Source: Pararhizobium sp. A13 (GTDB lineage Bacteria > Pseudomonadota > Alphaproteobacteria > Rhizobiales > Rhizobiaceae). Taken from it: 64,000 bases of DNA. Below the pieces are notes generated by a model. That model was given only the letters and a program-made list of their open reading frames with translations. It made no database searches and was not told the origin of the DNA. The stretch spans positions 2,553,001 through 2,617,000 of the forward strand of contig NZ_CP149510.1 of assembly GCF_040126305.1 (NCBI RefSeq). The letters are read 5' to 3'. Below are positions 8,161 to 16,361 of this stretch, in pieces; positions within the stretch are counted from its first letter, which is position 1; every line of letters begins with the position of its first letter. Both the position numbers and the translations under genes were made by a program.

Positions 8161-8631
8161 TCAGTCCTTCGACCAGCGGTCCCGTGCGCTGTCGTCCTCG
8201 TCCTTGGCGCTGACCCAGCCGCGCTCAATGCCATCGCCTGCGTGCTCCTTCTTCCAGAAGGGCGCGGACGTCTTCAGATAATCCATGATGAAATTGGCGC
8301 CGTCGAAAGCCGCCTGCCGGTGCGGCGAGGCGGTGACGACGAGCACGATGTTTTCGCCGGGCAGGATCTTTCCGTAGCGGTGGATGGCGCTGACGGCTTG
8401 CAGCCCGAACCGGCTGACCGCTTCCGTGCAGATGCGGGTGATCTGCGCTTCCGCCATGCCCGGATAGTGCTCCAGTTCAAGGGCGCTGAGCGTGCCGGCG
8501 TCGTCACGGCAGAGGCCGGAGAAGGTGACGATGGCGCCGATATCGCGGCGGCCTTGCGAAAGCGCCCGGACCTCGGCGGCAAGGTCGAAATCCTGCCGCT
8601 GGACGCGGACGGTGACAGGCACGCCGCGCAC
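8161..8631 (-). CDS. moaE: Molybdopterin synthase catalytic subunit
   Basis: 156 residues. Conserved MoaE elements include TFSGLCRDD near the N terminus, LELEHYPGMAE, the IHRYGKILPGENIV segment and the C-terminal FWKKE lysines that act at the dithiolene-forming site. MoaE takes sulfur from thiocarboxylated MoaD and converts cyclic pyranopterin monophosphate to molybdopterin. The start is taken as GTG at 8631, ten bases after a GGAGG sequence; a second GTG three codons later is possible. It lies four bases after moaD, in one transcription unit with moaD and pgsA. Confidence 0.93.
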   Translation of the reverse strand: MRGVPVTVRVQRQDFDLAAEVRALSQGRRDIGAIVTFSGLCRDDAGTLSALELEHYPGMAEAQITRICTEAVSRFGLQAVSAIHRYGKILPGENIVLVVTASPHRQAAFDGANFIMDYLKTSAPFWKKEHAGDGIERGWVSAKDEDDSARDRWSKD

Positions 8632-8635
8632 GGCC

Positions 8636-8896
8636 TCAGCCTCCGGTCATCGGCGGAAACAGCGCGATTTCCCGCGCGCCGGCGATCGGCTCGTTATGGT
8701 CGACATGTTCCTGGTTGATGGCGACGCGGATGACATTCTCGTGCTCCAGCGCCGTCTCGTATTCCTCGCCCAGCGTCTTCAAGTGTGCCAGCAGGTCGCC
8801 GGCCGTGACGACGCTTTCGGGAAGCTCCAGCGTCTCCTCGGCTTTGCCGATCCGCTCACGCACCCAGGCGAAATAGACGAGATCAACGCTTGCCAT
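8636..8896 (-). CDS. moaD: Molybdopterin synthase sulfur carrier subunit
   Basis: 86 residues with the beta-grasp fold of MoaD and the obligatory C-terminal Gly-Gly (FPPMTGG), which is adenylated and turned into a thiocarboxylate. The start YFAWVRERIGKAEETLEL is a typical MoaD N-terminal segment. It supplies sulfur to MoaE during molybdenum cofactor synthesis in the cytoplasm. Its ATG shares one base with the pgsA stop (TGATG), which indicates translational coupling. A molybdenum cofactor user (the oxidoreductase at 16.4 kb) lies in the same window. Confidence 0.94.
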   Translation of the reverse strand: MASVDLVYFAWVRERIGKAEETLELPESVVTAGDLLAHLKTLGEEYETALEHENVIRVAINQEHVDHNEPIAGAREIALFPPMTGG

Positions 8897-9489
8897 CAGT
8901 CGACCATATGCTTGAGGCCGGCGCGGAAATAGTCATAGCCGGTATAGATGGTAAGAATCGCTGCGACCCAGAGCAGGCCGATGCCCATCTCCGTCGTATA
9001 GGGAAGCACCTTGTCGCCCGCCGGGCCTGCAAGCAGGAAGGCAATGGCGAACATCTGTACGGTGGTTTTCCACTTGGCGATGCGCGTGACCGGCACGCTG
9101 ACTTTGAGTGCGGCCAGGTATTCTCGCAGACCAGACACCAGGATTTCACGGCACAGGATAATGATCGCGGCCCAGAGCGACCAGCCGGCGATGGTTTTTT
9201 CGGTGTCCGCCGCCATCAGCAGCAGCGCCGTCGAAATGAGAAGCTTGTCGGCGATCGGATCCAGCATGCGGCCGATATTTGAGGTCTGGTTCCAGATCCG
9301 CGCCAAATAACCGTCGAGAAAATCGGTGATCGACGCGACGACGAAAATGCCAAGCGCCGCCCAGCGGGCAAAGTCGGAACTCTGCAGTTTGCCTTCGATG
9401 AAAAAGCACAGAACGATCAGCGGAACAGCCAGAATGCGTCCATAGGTCAGGAGATTGGGGATGCTGTAGGTGGTCGGCGTGGAGGACAT
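8896..9489 (-). CDS. pgsA: CDP-diacylglycerol--glycerol-3-phosphate 3-phosphatidyltransferase
   Basis: 197 residues with four to six membrane helices and the CDP-alcohol phosphotransferase signature: FLDGYLAR, then eight residues, then GRMLDPIADK. The enzyme makes phosphatidylglycerol phosphate, the first committed step to phosphatidylglycerol and cardiolipin, at the inner membrane. The start is MSSTPTTYSIPNLLTYGR, which matches PgsA N termini; 29 further in-frame residues upstream are unlikely. It lies downstream of uvrC on the same strand, with a 212-bp gap, and overlaps moaD by one base. Confidence 0.94.
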   Translation of the reverse strand: MSSTPTTYSIPNLLTYGRILAVPLIVLCFFIEGKLQSSDFARWAALGIFVVASITDFLDGYLARIWNQTSNIGRMLDPIADKLLISTALLLMAADTEKTIAGWSLWAAIIILCREILVSGLREYLAALKVSVPVTRIAKWKTTVQMFAIAFLLAGPAGDKVLPYTTEMGIGLLWVAAILTIYTGYDYFRAGLKHMVD

Positions 9490-9701
9490 GGATTCGGGTT
9501 CTCTGCGAGTTCTTGGGCGACAGATGAACGGCTTTGTGACAGCCGCGTCAACCGTTCTTTGATAGATCATCCGCAATTGTGGCGGAATTCATCTGAACGG
9601 GCGGTGAACCGGATTGAGCGCAGGACACCTCCGGCGCGATGGGGTGTCCTGATGCGAATAACTGCGCTGATCGACCCGACCTGAGCCGCGTCCCAGAGAC
9701 G

Positions 9702-11723
9702 CTATTTCGCCCCATCCTCATGGAAGTGGTCATAGACGAGCCGCGCCACCGCTTCGGAAATACCTTCCACAGCCACGAGATCGTTGATGCCGGCGCGGGA
9801 AACCGCCTTGGCGGTGCCGAAATGCTGGAGGAGCGCGCGCTTGCGCGTCGGCCCGATGCCGGCGATCTCGTCCAGCGGGTTCTTGACCATTTCCTTCTTC
9901 CGCCGCGCCCGGTGCGAGCCGATGGCGAAGCGGTGCGCCTCGTCGCGCATGCGCTGGATGAAATAAAGCACCGGGTCGCGCGGCGGCAGCGTGAAGCCGT
10001 CGCGGCCGGGCGGAAAGAAGCGCTCGCGTCCGGCATCGCGATCGACGCCCTTGGCGACGCCGATGGCGGTGAGACAATCCTCGATGTCGAGTTCCTTCAG
10101 GATCGCCCGCACAGCCGTCATCTGTCCCTGACCACCATCGATCAGGATGACATCGGGCCAGGCAGGGAAACCGGCGTCCTCGACGGGTTCAGCGCTGCGA
10201 TCGGGCTTTCCCTCTTCCTTCAGCAGGCGCGAGAACCGCCGGGTCATCACTTCCTTCATCATGCCGAAGTCGTCGCCGGGCGTGATGTCGGTCGATTTGA
10301 TGTTGAACTTGCGGTACTGGCCTTTGACGAAACCTTCCGGCCCCGCCACCACCATGCCGCCAACGGCATTGGTGCCCATGATGTGGGAGTTGTCGTAGAT
10401 CTCGATGCGGCGCGGCGCACGCTCCAGCTTGAAGGTCTCGGCAAAGCCTTCGAGCAGACGCGACTGCGACGATGTTTCGGCGAGCTTGCGGCCATGCGCC
10501 TCGCGGGCGTTGGCGACCGCGTGCTCGACCAGATCCTTCTTCTCGCCGCGCTGCGGCACGAGGATTAAAACCTTGTAGCCGGATTTCTCCGTCAGCGCTT
10601 CGCCCAGCAGTTCCTGTTCCGCCACCGGCTCGCAGAGGAGGATCTGCCGCGGACAGGGCTTGTCGTCGTAGAACTGGGCGAGGAAGGCGCTCAGCACCTC
10701 GGCTGCGGGCAGGGTCGGATCGGCCTTCGGAAAATAGGCGCGGTTGCCCCAGTTCTGGCCGGTGCGGAAGAAGAACACCTGGATGCAGGAAATGCCACCC
10801 TCGTGGTGGATGGCAAAGACATCCGCTTCCTCGACGCCGGAAGGGTTGATGCCCTGATGGCTCTGGACATGCGACAGCGCTGCCAGCCGGTCCCGATAAA
10901 GGGCGGCCCGCTCGAAATCGAGATTTTCCGAGGCCTCGTTCATGGCAGCGGCAATGGTCGACTTGACGGCCTGGCTCTTGCCGGAGAGGAAGTCCTTCGC
11001 TTCGCTCACCAGTTCGCCGTAGTCGGCATCGCTGATCTCGCGGGTGCAGGGGGCGGCGCAGCGCTTGATCTGGTGCAGCAGGCAGGGCCGGGTGCGGGTC
11101 TCGAAAACGCTGTCGGTACAGGTGCGCAGCAGGAAGGCGCGCTGCAGCGAATTGATCGTGCGGCCGACGGCGCCGGCCGAGGCGAAGGGACCGAAATAAT
11201 CGCCCTTGCGGCTGCGGGCACCGCGATGCTTGTAGAGCGCCGGGGCTCGGCTATCGCCGGTCACCAGAATATAGGGAAAGGACTTGTCGTCGCGCAAAAG
11301 CACATTGAAGCGCGGCCGCAAACGCTTGATAAGGTTGGCTTCCAGCAGCAGCGCCTCGATCTCGGTGCGCGTCGTCACGAATTCCATATGCGCGGTCTCG
11401 CGCACCATCTTGGCGAGGCGGTTGGAATGGACGCGGCCCTGCGCGTAGTTGCTGACGCGCTTCTTCAGGCTGCGCGCCTTGCCGACATAGAGCACGTCGC
11501 CCGCCTCGTTGAACATGCGGTAGACGCCGGGGCTGTTGGGCAGGCGCTTGACGAAGGCCTGGATCAGCTCGGCGCCGCGCAGTCCGTCGGGGATCGCGCT
11601 GGTTTCCGCCCAATCCAGGATCGGCGCCGGCGCGGGACTGTCCGCTGCGTCGATGAGGTCGTCTTCGTCGCCGGCATTTTCATCGTAGAGAATGCCGCCA
11701 TCGGTGGGCACGCGCCCGGTCAT
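9702..11723 (-). CDS. uvrC: Excinuclease ABC subunit C
   Basis: 673 residues, slightly longer than E. coli UvrC, as usual in rhizobia because of an acidic N-terminal extension of about 60 residues. The GIY-YIG nuclease domain has GVYRMF and [18 protein letters not shown] motif follows ([14 protein letters not shown]), then the RNase H-like nuclease domain ([26 protein letters not shown]) and a C-terminal tandem helix-hairpin-helix region. UvrC makes both incisions in nucleotide excision repair with UvrA and UvrB. The ATG overlaps the stop of the upstream dehydrogenase gene (ATGA). The frame runs open far upstream, but that part is antisense-like shadow of the dehydrogenase. Confidence 0.95.
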   Translation of the reverse strand: MTGRVPTDGGILYDENAGDEDDLIDAADSPAPAPILDWAETSAIPDGLRGAELIQAFVKRLPNSPGVYRMFNEAGDVLYVGKARSLKKRVSNYAQGRVHSNRLAKMVRETAHMEFVTTRTEIEALLLEANLIKRLRPRFNVLLRDDKSFPYILVTGDSRAPALYKHRGARSRKGDYFGPFASAGAVGRTINSLQRAFLLRTCTDSVFETRTRPCLLHQIKRCAAPCTREISDADYGELVSEAKDFLSGKSQAVKSTIAAAMNEASENLDFERAALYRDRLAALSHVQSHQGINPSGVEEADVFAIHHEGGISCIQVFFFRTGQNWGNRAYFPKADPTLPAAEVLSAFLAQFYDDKPCPRQILLCEPVAEQELLGEALTEKSGYKVLILVPQRGEKKDLVEHAVANAREAHGRKLAETSSQSRLLEGFAETFKLERAPRRIEIYDNSHIMGTNAVGGMVVAGPEGFVKGQYRKFNIKSTDITPGDDFGMMKEVMTRRFSRLLKEEGKPDRSAEPVEDAGFPAWPDVILIDGGQGQMTAVRAILKELDIEDCLTAIGVAKGVDRDAGRERFFPPGRDGFTLPPRDPVLYFIQRMRDEAHRFAIGSHRARRKKEMVKNPLDEIAGIGPTRKRALLQHFGTAKAVSRAGINDLVAVEGISEAVARLVYDHFHEDGAK

Positions 11724-12484
11724 TCCACAATCTCCAAAATATCCGGCGTCTGCCAGGCCAGATGCTGGCCGCCGTCCAGCGCGATCATCTGTCCCGTCAT
11801 CGAGGGCGTGTCGAACAGAAAGCGGATCGTCCTGCCGAATTCCCCCAGTTGCGGCCCGGTCTTGAGGATCACGGCGTCCACCTGCGTCTGGAAGTCCGCC
11901 TGGTTCTGCCGCTCGTTCGGCAGGGTCGGGCCGGGGCCGATGGCGTTGACCCGGATGTTGGGCGCCAGGGCCTGCGCCATCGTCTTGGTTGCCGTCAGCA
12001 GCGCCGATTTCGATAACATATAGGAATAAAATCGCGGATTTGGAGACCAGACCCGCTGGTCGACGATGTTGACGATCAGGCCCGAATTGGTCGCCGGCAG
12101 TTGCGCCGCGAAATCGCGCGCAAGCAGGGACGGAGCCTTCACATGCAGGGCGAAATGCCGGTCCCAGATCGTCTCGTTGAATTCCTCGAGACTGTCCTTC
12201 TTGAACAGCGAGGCATTGTTGATGAGCAGCCCGATCGGACCGAGCGCGCCGACGGCTTTTGCCATGACGGTGGCGACGGAAGCGGTATCGGTAAGGTCCG
12301 CGGCAATTGCCGCCGCATTGCCGCCTTGGGCGCGAAGGTGGGCTGCGAGCTTTTCGGCCTCCGCCAACGATGTGTTGGCATGAATGGCGACGGCAAAGCC
12401 GTGGGCTGCCAGATCCTCGACGATCGCCTTGCCGATGCGCTTGGCGCCGCCGGTGACCAGCGCTGTTTTCAAAGGCGTCCTCAA
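11720..12484 (-). CDS. Short-chain dehydrogenase/reductase, pteridine-reductase-like
   Basis: 254 residues. The NAD(P)-binding motif is [11 protein letters not shown], followed by an NNAS motif and a YSYMLSK catalytic segment (YxxxK); [10 protein letters not shown] follows the active site. The TGGAKRIG form is common in pteridine reductase and FolM-like members of the family, so reduction of a pterin is a reasonable guess but not shown. The gene is translationally coupled to uvrC by a 4-base overlap, an arrangement usual in rhizobia with no known functional reason. Confidence 0.88.
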   Translation of the reverse strand: MRTPLKTALVTGGAKRIGKAIVEDLAAHGFAVAIHANTSLAEAEKLAAHLRAQGGNAAAIAADLTDTASVATVMAKAVGALGPIGLLINNASLFKKDSLEEFNETIWDRHFALHVKAPSLLARDFAAQLPATNSGLIVNIVDQRVWSPNPRFYSYMLSKSALLTATKTMAQALAPNIRVNAIGPGPTLPNERQNQADFQTQVDAVILKTGPQLGEFGRTIRFLFDTPSMTGQMIALDGGQHLAWQTPDILEIVE

Positions 12485-12851
12485 GGGCGGATCCTGCCGT
12501 ACGATTCGTGTCTATGCATTTCGCAAGGATATAGGAGCAGGATGCAGATTGCGAAACCGGCCCACTCATTCGTTTCGGAAAAATTAACGCGAAAGCGCTA
12601 AATTGAATTGTTTTCAACAGGTATAGTATATATTCAATTAATATTATTGTGTGGTTAATAATTTCCCTGTGGCTACAAAGCAACATCGAATTTTGGCCAT
12701 GCTCGCGCCACTAAAATTTCACAATTTGGCTCTTGTGAATCCGCATTTCGTCGTCAATTTCTCCGTCAACCGGGCGGGTTAATTGCAATTTTTCCGATGT
12801 ATCAGTTTAGGACCGCGAGGGTCCGGAGCATCGGTTCGAAAGGAGACTTTA
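12485..12851. other. AT-rich intergenic region upstream of the outer membrane barrel gene
   Basis: 367 bp between divergent genes with no coding frame I trust. The centre (about 12586 to 12760) is markedly AT-rich compared with its surroundings, with an imperfect inverted repeat around TTAACGC/GCGCTAA at 12584-12600. It should contain the promoter of the abundant outer membrane protein and probably a leader of some length. I could not place -35 and -10 boxes with confidence. Confidence 0.5.
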
Positions 12852-13490
12852 ATGCGTACTCTCATCACCACCCTCATGGCATCTGCCGTGTCCCTCATCG
12901 CCTTCTCCGCCGTTCAGGCGGCAGATGCGATCGACGAAGTTCCGGCCGCCCCGGCTGCCGAATACACCGAGCCGGCTGTGAAGAACTGGTCCGGCGCCTA
13001 TGTCGGTGGTACGGCCAACTGGGCCCGCGGCGAATATGACGCGACGGGCGGCCGCGGTGCCTCCGGCTTCGGCGGTGGTCTCTATGGCGGCTACAACATG
13101 CAGAGCGGCCAGGTCGTTTACGGCGGTGAAGCCGATATCAACTACGGCGACAACGACACCCGCAGCCCCACCCGCAAGATGGAACAGGGCGTCAACGGCT
13201 CGGTCCGTGCCCGCGTCGGTTACGACCTGAACCCGGTTCTCGTCTACGGTACGGCCGGTGTCGCCGCATCCAACGTCAAGGCGACGCAGGACGGCGGTTC
13301 CGACAAGAAGACGCTGCTCGGCTGGACGGCTGGTGCCGGTGCGGAAGCCTTGGTGACCGACAACGTCACGGCGCGCGTCGAATATCGCTACAGCGACTAC
13401 GGTTCGAAGGACTTCAGCCTGCCGGGCGGCAAGGTTTCGTCGGGTTACGACGAACACAGCGTTCGCGTCGGTATGGGCGTCAAGTTCTGA
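12852..13490 (+). CDS. Outer membrane beta-barrel protein, Omp25/Omp31-like
   Basis: 212 residues. A Sec signal peptide (LITTLMASAVSLIAFSAVQA, cleavage near QAADA) is followed by an acidic/proline linker and the NWSGAYVGG start of an eight-strand barrel. Internal strands repeat glycine-rich motifs such as GGGLYGGYNMQ and VRARVGYDLNPVLVYGTAGVA, and the protein ends in phenylalanine (VGMGVKF), the usual barrel-assembly signal. This is the rhizobial and Brucella Omp25/31 type, a structural surface protein. AAAGGAG precedes the ATG by seven bases. A strong bidirectional terminator follows the stop. Confidence 0.9.
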   Translation: MRTLITTLMASAVSLIAFSAVQAADAIDEVPAAPAAEYTEPAVKNWSGAYVGGTANWARGEYDATGGRGASGFGGGLYGGYNMQSGQVVYGGEADINYGDNDTRSPTRKMEQGVNGSVRARVGYDLNPVLVYGTAGVAASNVKATQDGGSDKKTLLGWTAGAGAEALVTDNVTARVEYRYSDYGSKDFSLPGGKVSSGYDEHSVRVGMGVKF

Positions 13491-13510
13491 TACCGAAGTT
13501 CATGCATGAC

Positions 13511-13540
13511 AAAAAAGGCCGGAGCGATCCGGCCTTTTTT
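13511..13540. terminator. Bidirectional Rho-independent terminator
   Basis: The stem GGCCGGA - GCGA - TCCGGCC is flanked by six A on the left and six T on the right, so it can terminate both the outer membrane protein gene (plus) and the glutathione transferase gene (minus). Confidence 0.93.
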
Positions 13541-13570
13541 GCGTTTCACGTCTAGCCGCTATCAGCCGGC

Positions 13571-14161
13571 TCAAGCCTTGAACTGGGCATAGTCCGGGAA
13601 GAATTTCTCGAATTTCTGCGGCCAGTTCTTCAGCTTCGGGCGGCCCTTCTGCCATTCGCCGGCAAAGCGCAGTTCGATATAGCGCAGCATCGCGGCAAGC
13701 GCGAAATGGCCGGCATGGAGCTTGGCGCCGGTCTTCGGCAGGTTGGCGTTAAGGTAGTCGAGGCCGCGCACGACCTTTTCCCACTGCTTGTCGATCCACG
13801 GCTGGTGGACCTTTTCCGGCGGATGGAAGCGCTTTTCGTAGACGATGGCGAGCAGGCTGTCGCAGATGCCGTCGCACAGCGCCTCCAGCATTTCCACCTC
13901 GGTGCGCTTTTCGGCATTGCGCGGATAGAGCTTGCCCTTGGTCTCGCGGTCGATGAAATGCATGATCGCCCGGCTGTCGTAGATCGCCTTGCCATCGGGC
14001 GTGATCAGCGTCGGGATCTTGCCGAGCGGGTTGTTGGAGATCAGTTCGGGCGGATTGGCGTTGGTGTCGGTCAGCACGCTTTCGGCTTTGATGCCGGCGT
14101 AGCGCGCGCCCATGCGCACCTTGTTGGAATAGGGGGAGGCGGGGGAGTAGAGAATTTTCAT
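13571..14161 (-). CDS. Glutathione S-transferase family protein
   Basis: 196 residues. The N-terminal thioredoxin-like domain starts MKILYSPASPYSNKVRM and carries the cis-proline region NPLGKIPTLI with the DSRAIMHFID gamma-glutamyl-binding motif. The C-terminal helical domain ends PKLKNWPQKFEKFFPD. The family conjugates or otherwise uses glutathione against electrophiles; the substrate is unknown. It reads towards the outer membrane protein gene and shares its bidirectional terminator. Confidence 0.9.
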   Translation of the reverse strand: MKILYSPASPYSNKVRMGARYAGIKAESVLTDTNANPPELISNNPLGKIPTLITPDGKAIYDSRAIMHFIDRETKGKLYPRNAEKRTEVEMLEALCDGICDSLLAIVYEKRFHPPEKVHQPWIDKQWEKVVRGLDYLNANLPKTGAKLHAGHFALAAMLRYIELRFAGEWQKGRPKLKNWPQKFEKFFPDYAQFKA

Positions 14162-14178
14162 CGTGTTCTTTCTTTTGT

Positions 14179-14934
14179 TCAGGGAATTGCCGGCAGGCTG
14201 AGGTTTTTCATCTTGCAGCCGGCGCGATCGATGGCGTTGCAGGCACGAAAGCTGAGGTCCTTGTTGAAGCAGATGCGCACCTCGTCGACGCGTCCGGCGG
14301 CGCAGGTGACCGCGAGCGCGTCGTTGCGCAAGCCGGGATTGGCGGCGGTCAGCGATGCTTCAATCTCGGCGGCGTTTGTGCGCTGGCGGGTTTTCACCGA
14401 TTGCAGCGCCGACGGTATCGTCACCTTCTCGCGGGCGGCGCGCAGAACCGTGAAATAGTCTTTCTGGCTGAGCCCCGAGCAGGAACCATGCTTGCGCCAT
14501 TCATGGCCGATCAGCCCCATCGACGGCATGATGTCGAACAGGGTGCGTCCCAGCGTCTCCGGCACCCGGTCGGATTCGCGCGTCCGGCAGAATTCCTGAT
14601 ACCCCTGTTCGTTCTGCGGCCAGAGCCCGTGCACGATGAAGCCGTGATCGTTTTCCGCCGCGCATTGCTGTGACCGGCCGGAAGGGTCGTTTTCAAGGCA
14701 CCAGCTCGGCGACCAGGAGAGCGACAGCACATAGTAGTCAAATCCGCTGCCGAGCGGGACGGGTTGGGCTTTGGCCTGCGCAGTGGCGATGGGGGTGGTT
14801 GTGGCGGGGCCGGTTGCCACCGCTTCCTTCTGCTGTTCGCTTTCCCCGCTGCAGGCCGAAAGCAGAAGCGCGGCAAACAGCGGCAGGAGGCGGCGCCGGA
14901 AATCGGTCACACGGCTTATCGCAGAGAGGCGCAC
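14179..14934 (-). CDS. Ribonuclease T2 family lipoprotein
   Basis: 251 residues with a lipoprotein signal (LLPLFAALLLSAC, cysteine in the lipobox) and a low-complexity linker rich in alanine and threonine. The catalytic domain has both RNase T2 active-site blocks, IVHGLWPQ and HEWRKHGSC, with the two catalytic histidines, plus paired cysteines (WCLENDP, CRTRE). The enzyme cleaves RNA through a 2',3'-cyclic intermediate, here most likely at the periplasmic face. Its start overlaps the end of the upstream secreted-protein gene by 19 bases, suggesting coupled expression. GST follows 17 bp downstream. Confidence 0.9.
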   Translation of the reverse strand: MRLSAISRVTDFRRRLLPLFAALLLSACSGESEQQKEAVATGPATTTPIATAQAKAQPVPLGSGFDYYVLSLSWSPSWCLENDPSGRSQQCAAENDHGFIVHGLWPQNEQGYQEFCRTRESDRVPETLGRTLFDIMPSMGLIGHEWRKHGSCSGLSQKDYFTVLRAAREKVTIPSALQSVKTRQRTNAAEIEASLTAANPGLRNDALAVTCAAGRVDEVRICFNKDLSFRACNAIDRAGCKMKNLSLPAIP

Positions 14935-15347
14935 TGCGCACCGTAGACATACCAGGGATCAAGGCCGCCGACGCAGAACTCGATATTGGAGCCGATGCCG
15001 GCAAAACCGAAGCCGCGCTCGATCAGATACCAGAGCGCGCGCGTCTCGCCATCGGTCGTGATGGCGGTGGCGCGGCAATATTCGCGCTCGACCGGATGGG
15101 TTTCGTCGCGCAGTTCGAGGCGGTTCAGGTGCATGTCGCGGATTTCGGCGATGGCGATGTCCGTCTTCAGATAGTGGTGAGCGCGATAGCCGAAATCGGA
15201 GGTGATGAAGCCGAGGATTGCCCTGCTTCGGCAGGCGCCTTCGGTGTAGCTCACGCCGCCCAGCGGGTCGCTTGCCGCAGCCGGGATTGCGCCGGGCAGA
15301 AGGATTGCCAGGGAGAAAAGGAGGCATGCGGCGCGCGTTCTGGTCAT
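14916..15347 (-). CDS. Small secreted protein coupled to the RNase T2 gene
   Basis: 143 residues with a Sec signal peptide (LLFSLAILLPGAIPAAAS) and several cysteines in the mature part (EGACRSRA, EREYCRAT, IEFCVGGLDPW, GAQCASLR) that could form two disulfides in the periplasm. No family is recognised. The start MTRTRAACLL has GGGAGA six bases upstream; 18 additional in-frame residues lack support. The gene overlaps RNase T2 by 19 bases, so the two are probably made together. A role as partner or inhibitor of the nuclease is speculation. Confidence 0.75.
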   Translation of the reverse strand: MTRTRAACLLFSLAILLPGAIPAAASDPLGGVSYTEGACRSRAILGFITSDFGYRAHHYLKTDIAIAEIRDMHLNRLELRDETHPVEREYCRATAITTDGETRALWYLIERGFGFAGIGSNIEFCVGGLDPWYVYGAQCASLR

Positions 15348-15408
15348 GATCGTCTCCCGAAAACTCCCCCGAGATTGCGTCTTCGGGGGGCTGGCCGTCA
15401 AGTCACGT

Positions 15409-16275
15409 TCAATCCCGCTCCGGCACTTCCTCGCCGCGCAGCCAGAAAACGCGGGCTGAGGCGTGCCGATCCTGCTTCAACCGGTCCTTGAGGAACGGCA
15501 GGAGGACATCGAGCTCATCCTTCAGCGTATAGGGCGGGTTGACGACGATCAGCCCCGAGCCCGAAAGGCCGGTCGTATCACGATCGCTGCGCACCGACAG
15601 CTCAGTGCACAGCATCTTCGGGATTTCCAGAGCTTTCAGCGCTTCGTGAAAGGCGGCAATCGGTGCACCCTGTTTCAGCGGATACCACAGGCAGAAGGTG
15701 CCGCCGGAAAACCGGCGCCAGGCCTTGGCGAGACCATCCGCCAGCCGCTCGAACTCTCCGGCCACCTCGAAGGGCGGATCGACCAGTACCAGCCCGCGCT
15801 TTTCCTTCGGCGGCAGATGGGCGCCGAGCGCCAGCCAGCCGTCGAGCTGCGTGATGCGGCTCTGGAAATCGCCGTCGAACAGCCGGTGCAGCGTTTCGTA
15901 ATCGTCGGGATGCAGTTCCATTGCCGACAGCCGGTCCTGCGGCCGCATCAGCATGCGGGTGAGTTTCGGCGAGCCGGGATAGAGCTTGAGGCCGCCGTCC
16001 GGATTGAGGTCGCGCACGGCCGTCAGATAGGGTTGAAGCAGGGTCTTTGCCTTCGCCGGGATGTCCGCATCGAGAATGCGGCCGATGCCGTCCTGCCATT
16101 CGCCGGTCTTCTGGGCTTCCTCGCTCGACAGATCATAAAGGCCGATGCCCGCATGGGTGTCGAGCACGCGGAAGGCCTTGTCCTTCTGCGTCATGTAGAC
16201 GATCAGCCGGGCGAGCACGGCGTGCTTCAGGACGTCGGCAAAATTGCCTGCGTGGTAGATGTGACGGTAATTCAT
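15409..16275 (-). CDS. rlmJ: 23S rRNA (adenine(2030)-N6)-methyltransferase
   Basis: 288 residues. It begins MNYRHIYHAGNFADVLKHAV, the highly conserved start of RlmJ, with a DTHAGIGLYDL S-adenosylmethionine-binding segment and the catalytic VLVDPPFEV motif; AFRVLDTH and the C-terminal GSGLIVVNPPY block also match. RlmJ methylates A2030 of 23S rRNA and is not essential in E. coli, where it was earlier linked to use of DNA as food. Thirteen extra in-frame residues upstream are not family-like. It is divergent from the oxidoreductase gene. Confidence 0.93.
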   Translation of the reverse strand: MNYRHIYHAGNFADVLKHAVLARLIVYMTQKDKAFRVLDTHAGIGLYDLSSEEAQKTGEWQDGIGRILDADIPAKAKTLLQPYLTAVRDLNPDGGLKLYPGSPKLTRMLMRPQDRLSAMELHPDDYETLHRLFDGDFQSRITQLDGWLALGAHLPPKEKRGLVLVDPPFEVAGEFERLADGLAKAWRRFSGGTFCLWYPLKQGAPIAAFHEALKALEIPKMLCTELSVRSDRDTTGLSGSGLIVVNPPYTLKDELDVLLPFLKDRLKQDRHASARVFWLRGEEVPERD

Positions 16276-16361
16276 TCGCGTCCCTGATCGTGCCGATGAA
16301 ATGTTGGAATGCATGGCGGTTGGGACTTTGAGACCCTCCCGCGATGCAATATAGAAAAGCC

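Noticed and set aside
7227..8213. 328-residue frame overlapping the LivH permease in another phase
   Set aside because: It is arginine- and cysteine-rich out-of-frame sequence, whereas the annotated frame shows membrane helices and permease motifs.
9702..12686. A single 994-residue open frame spanning the dehydrogenase and uvrC
   Set aside because: Only the part from 11723 down is UvrC; the rest is an off-frame read through the dehydrogenase gene, whose own frame has clear motifs.
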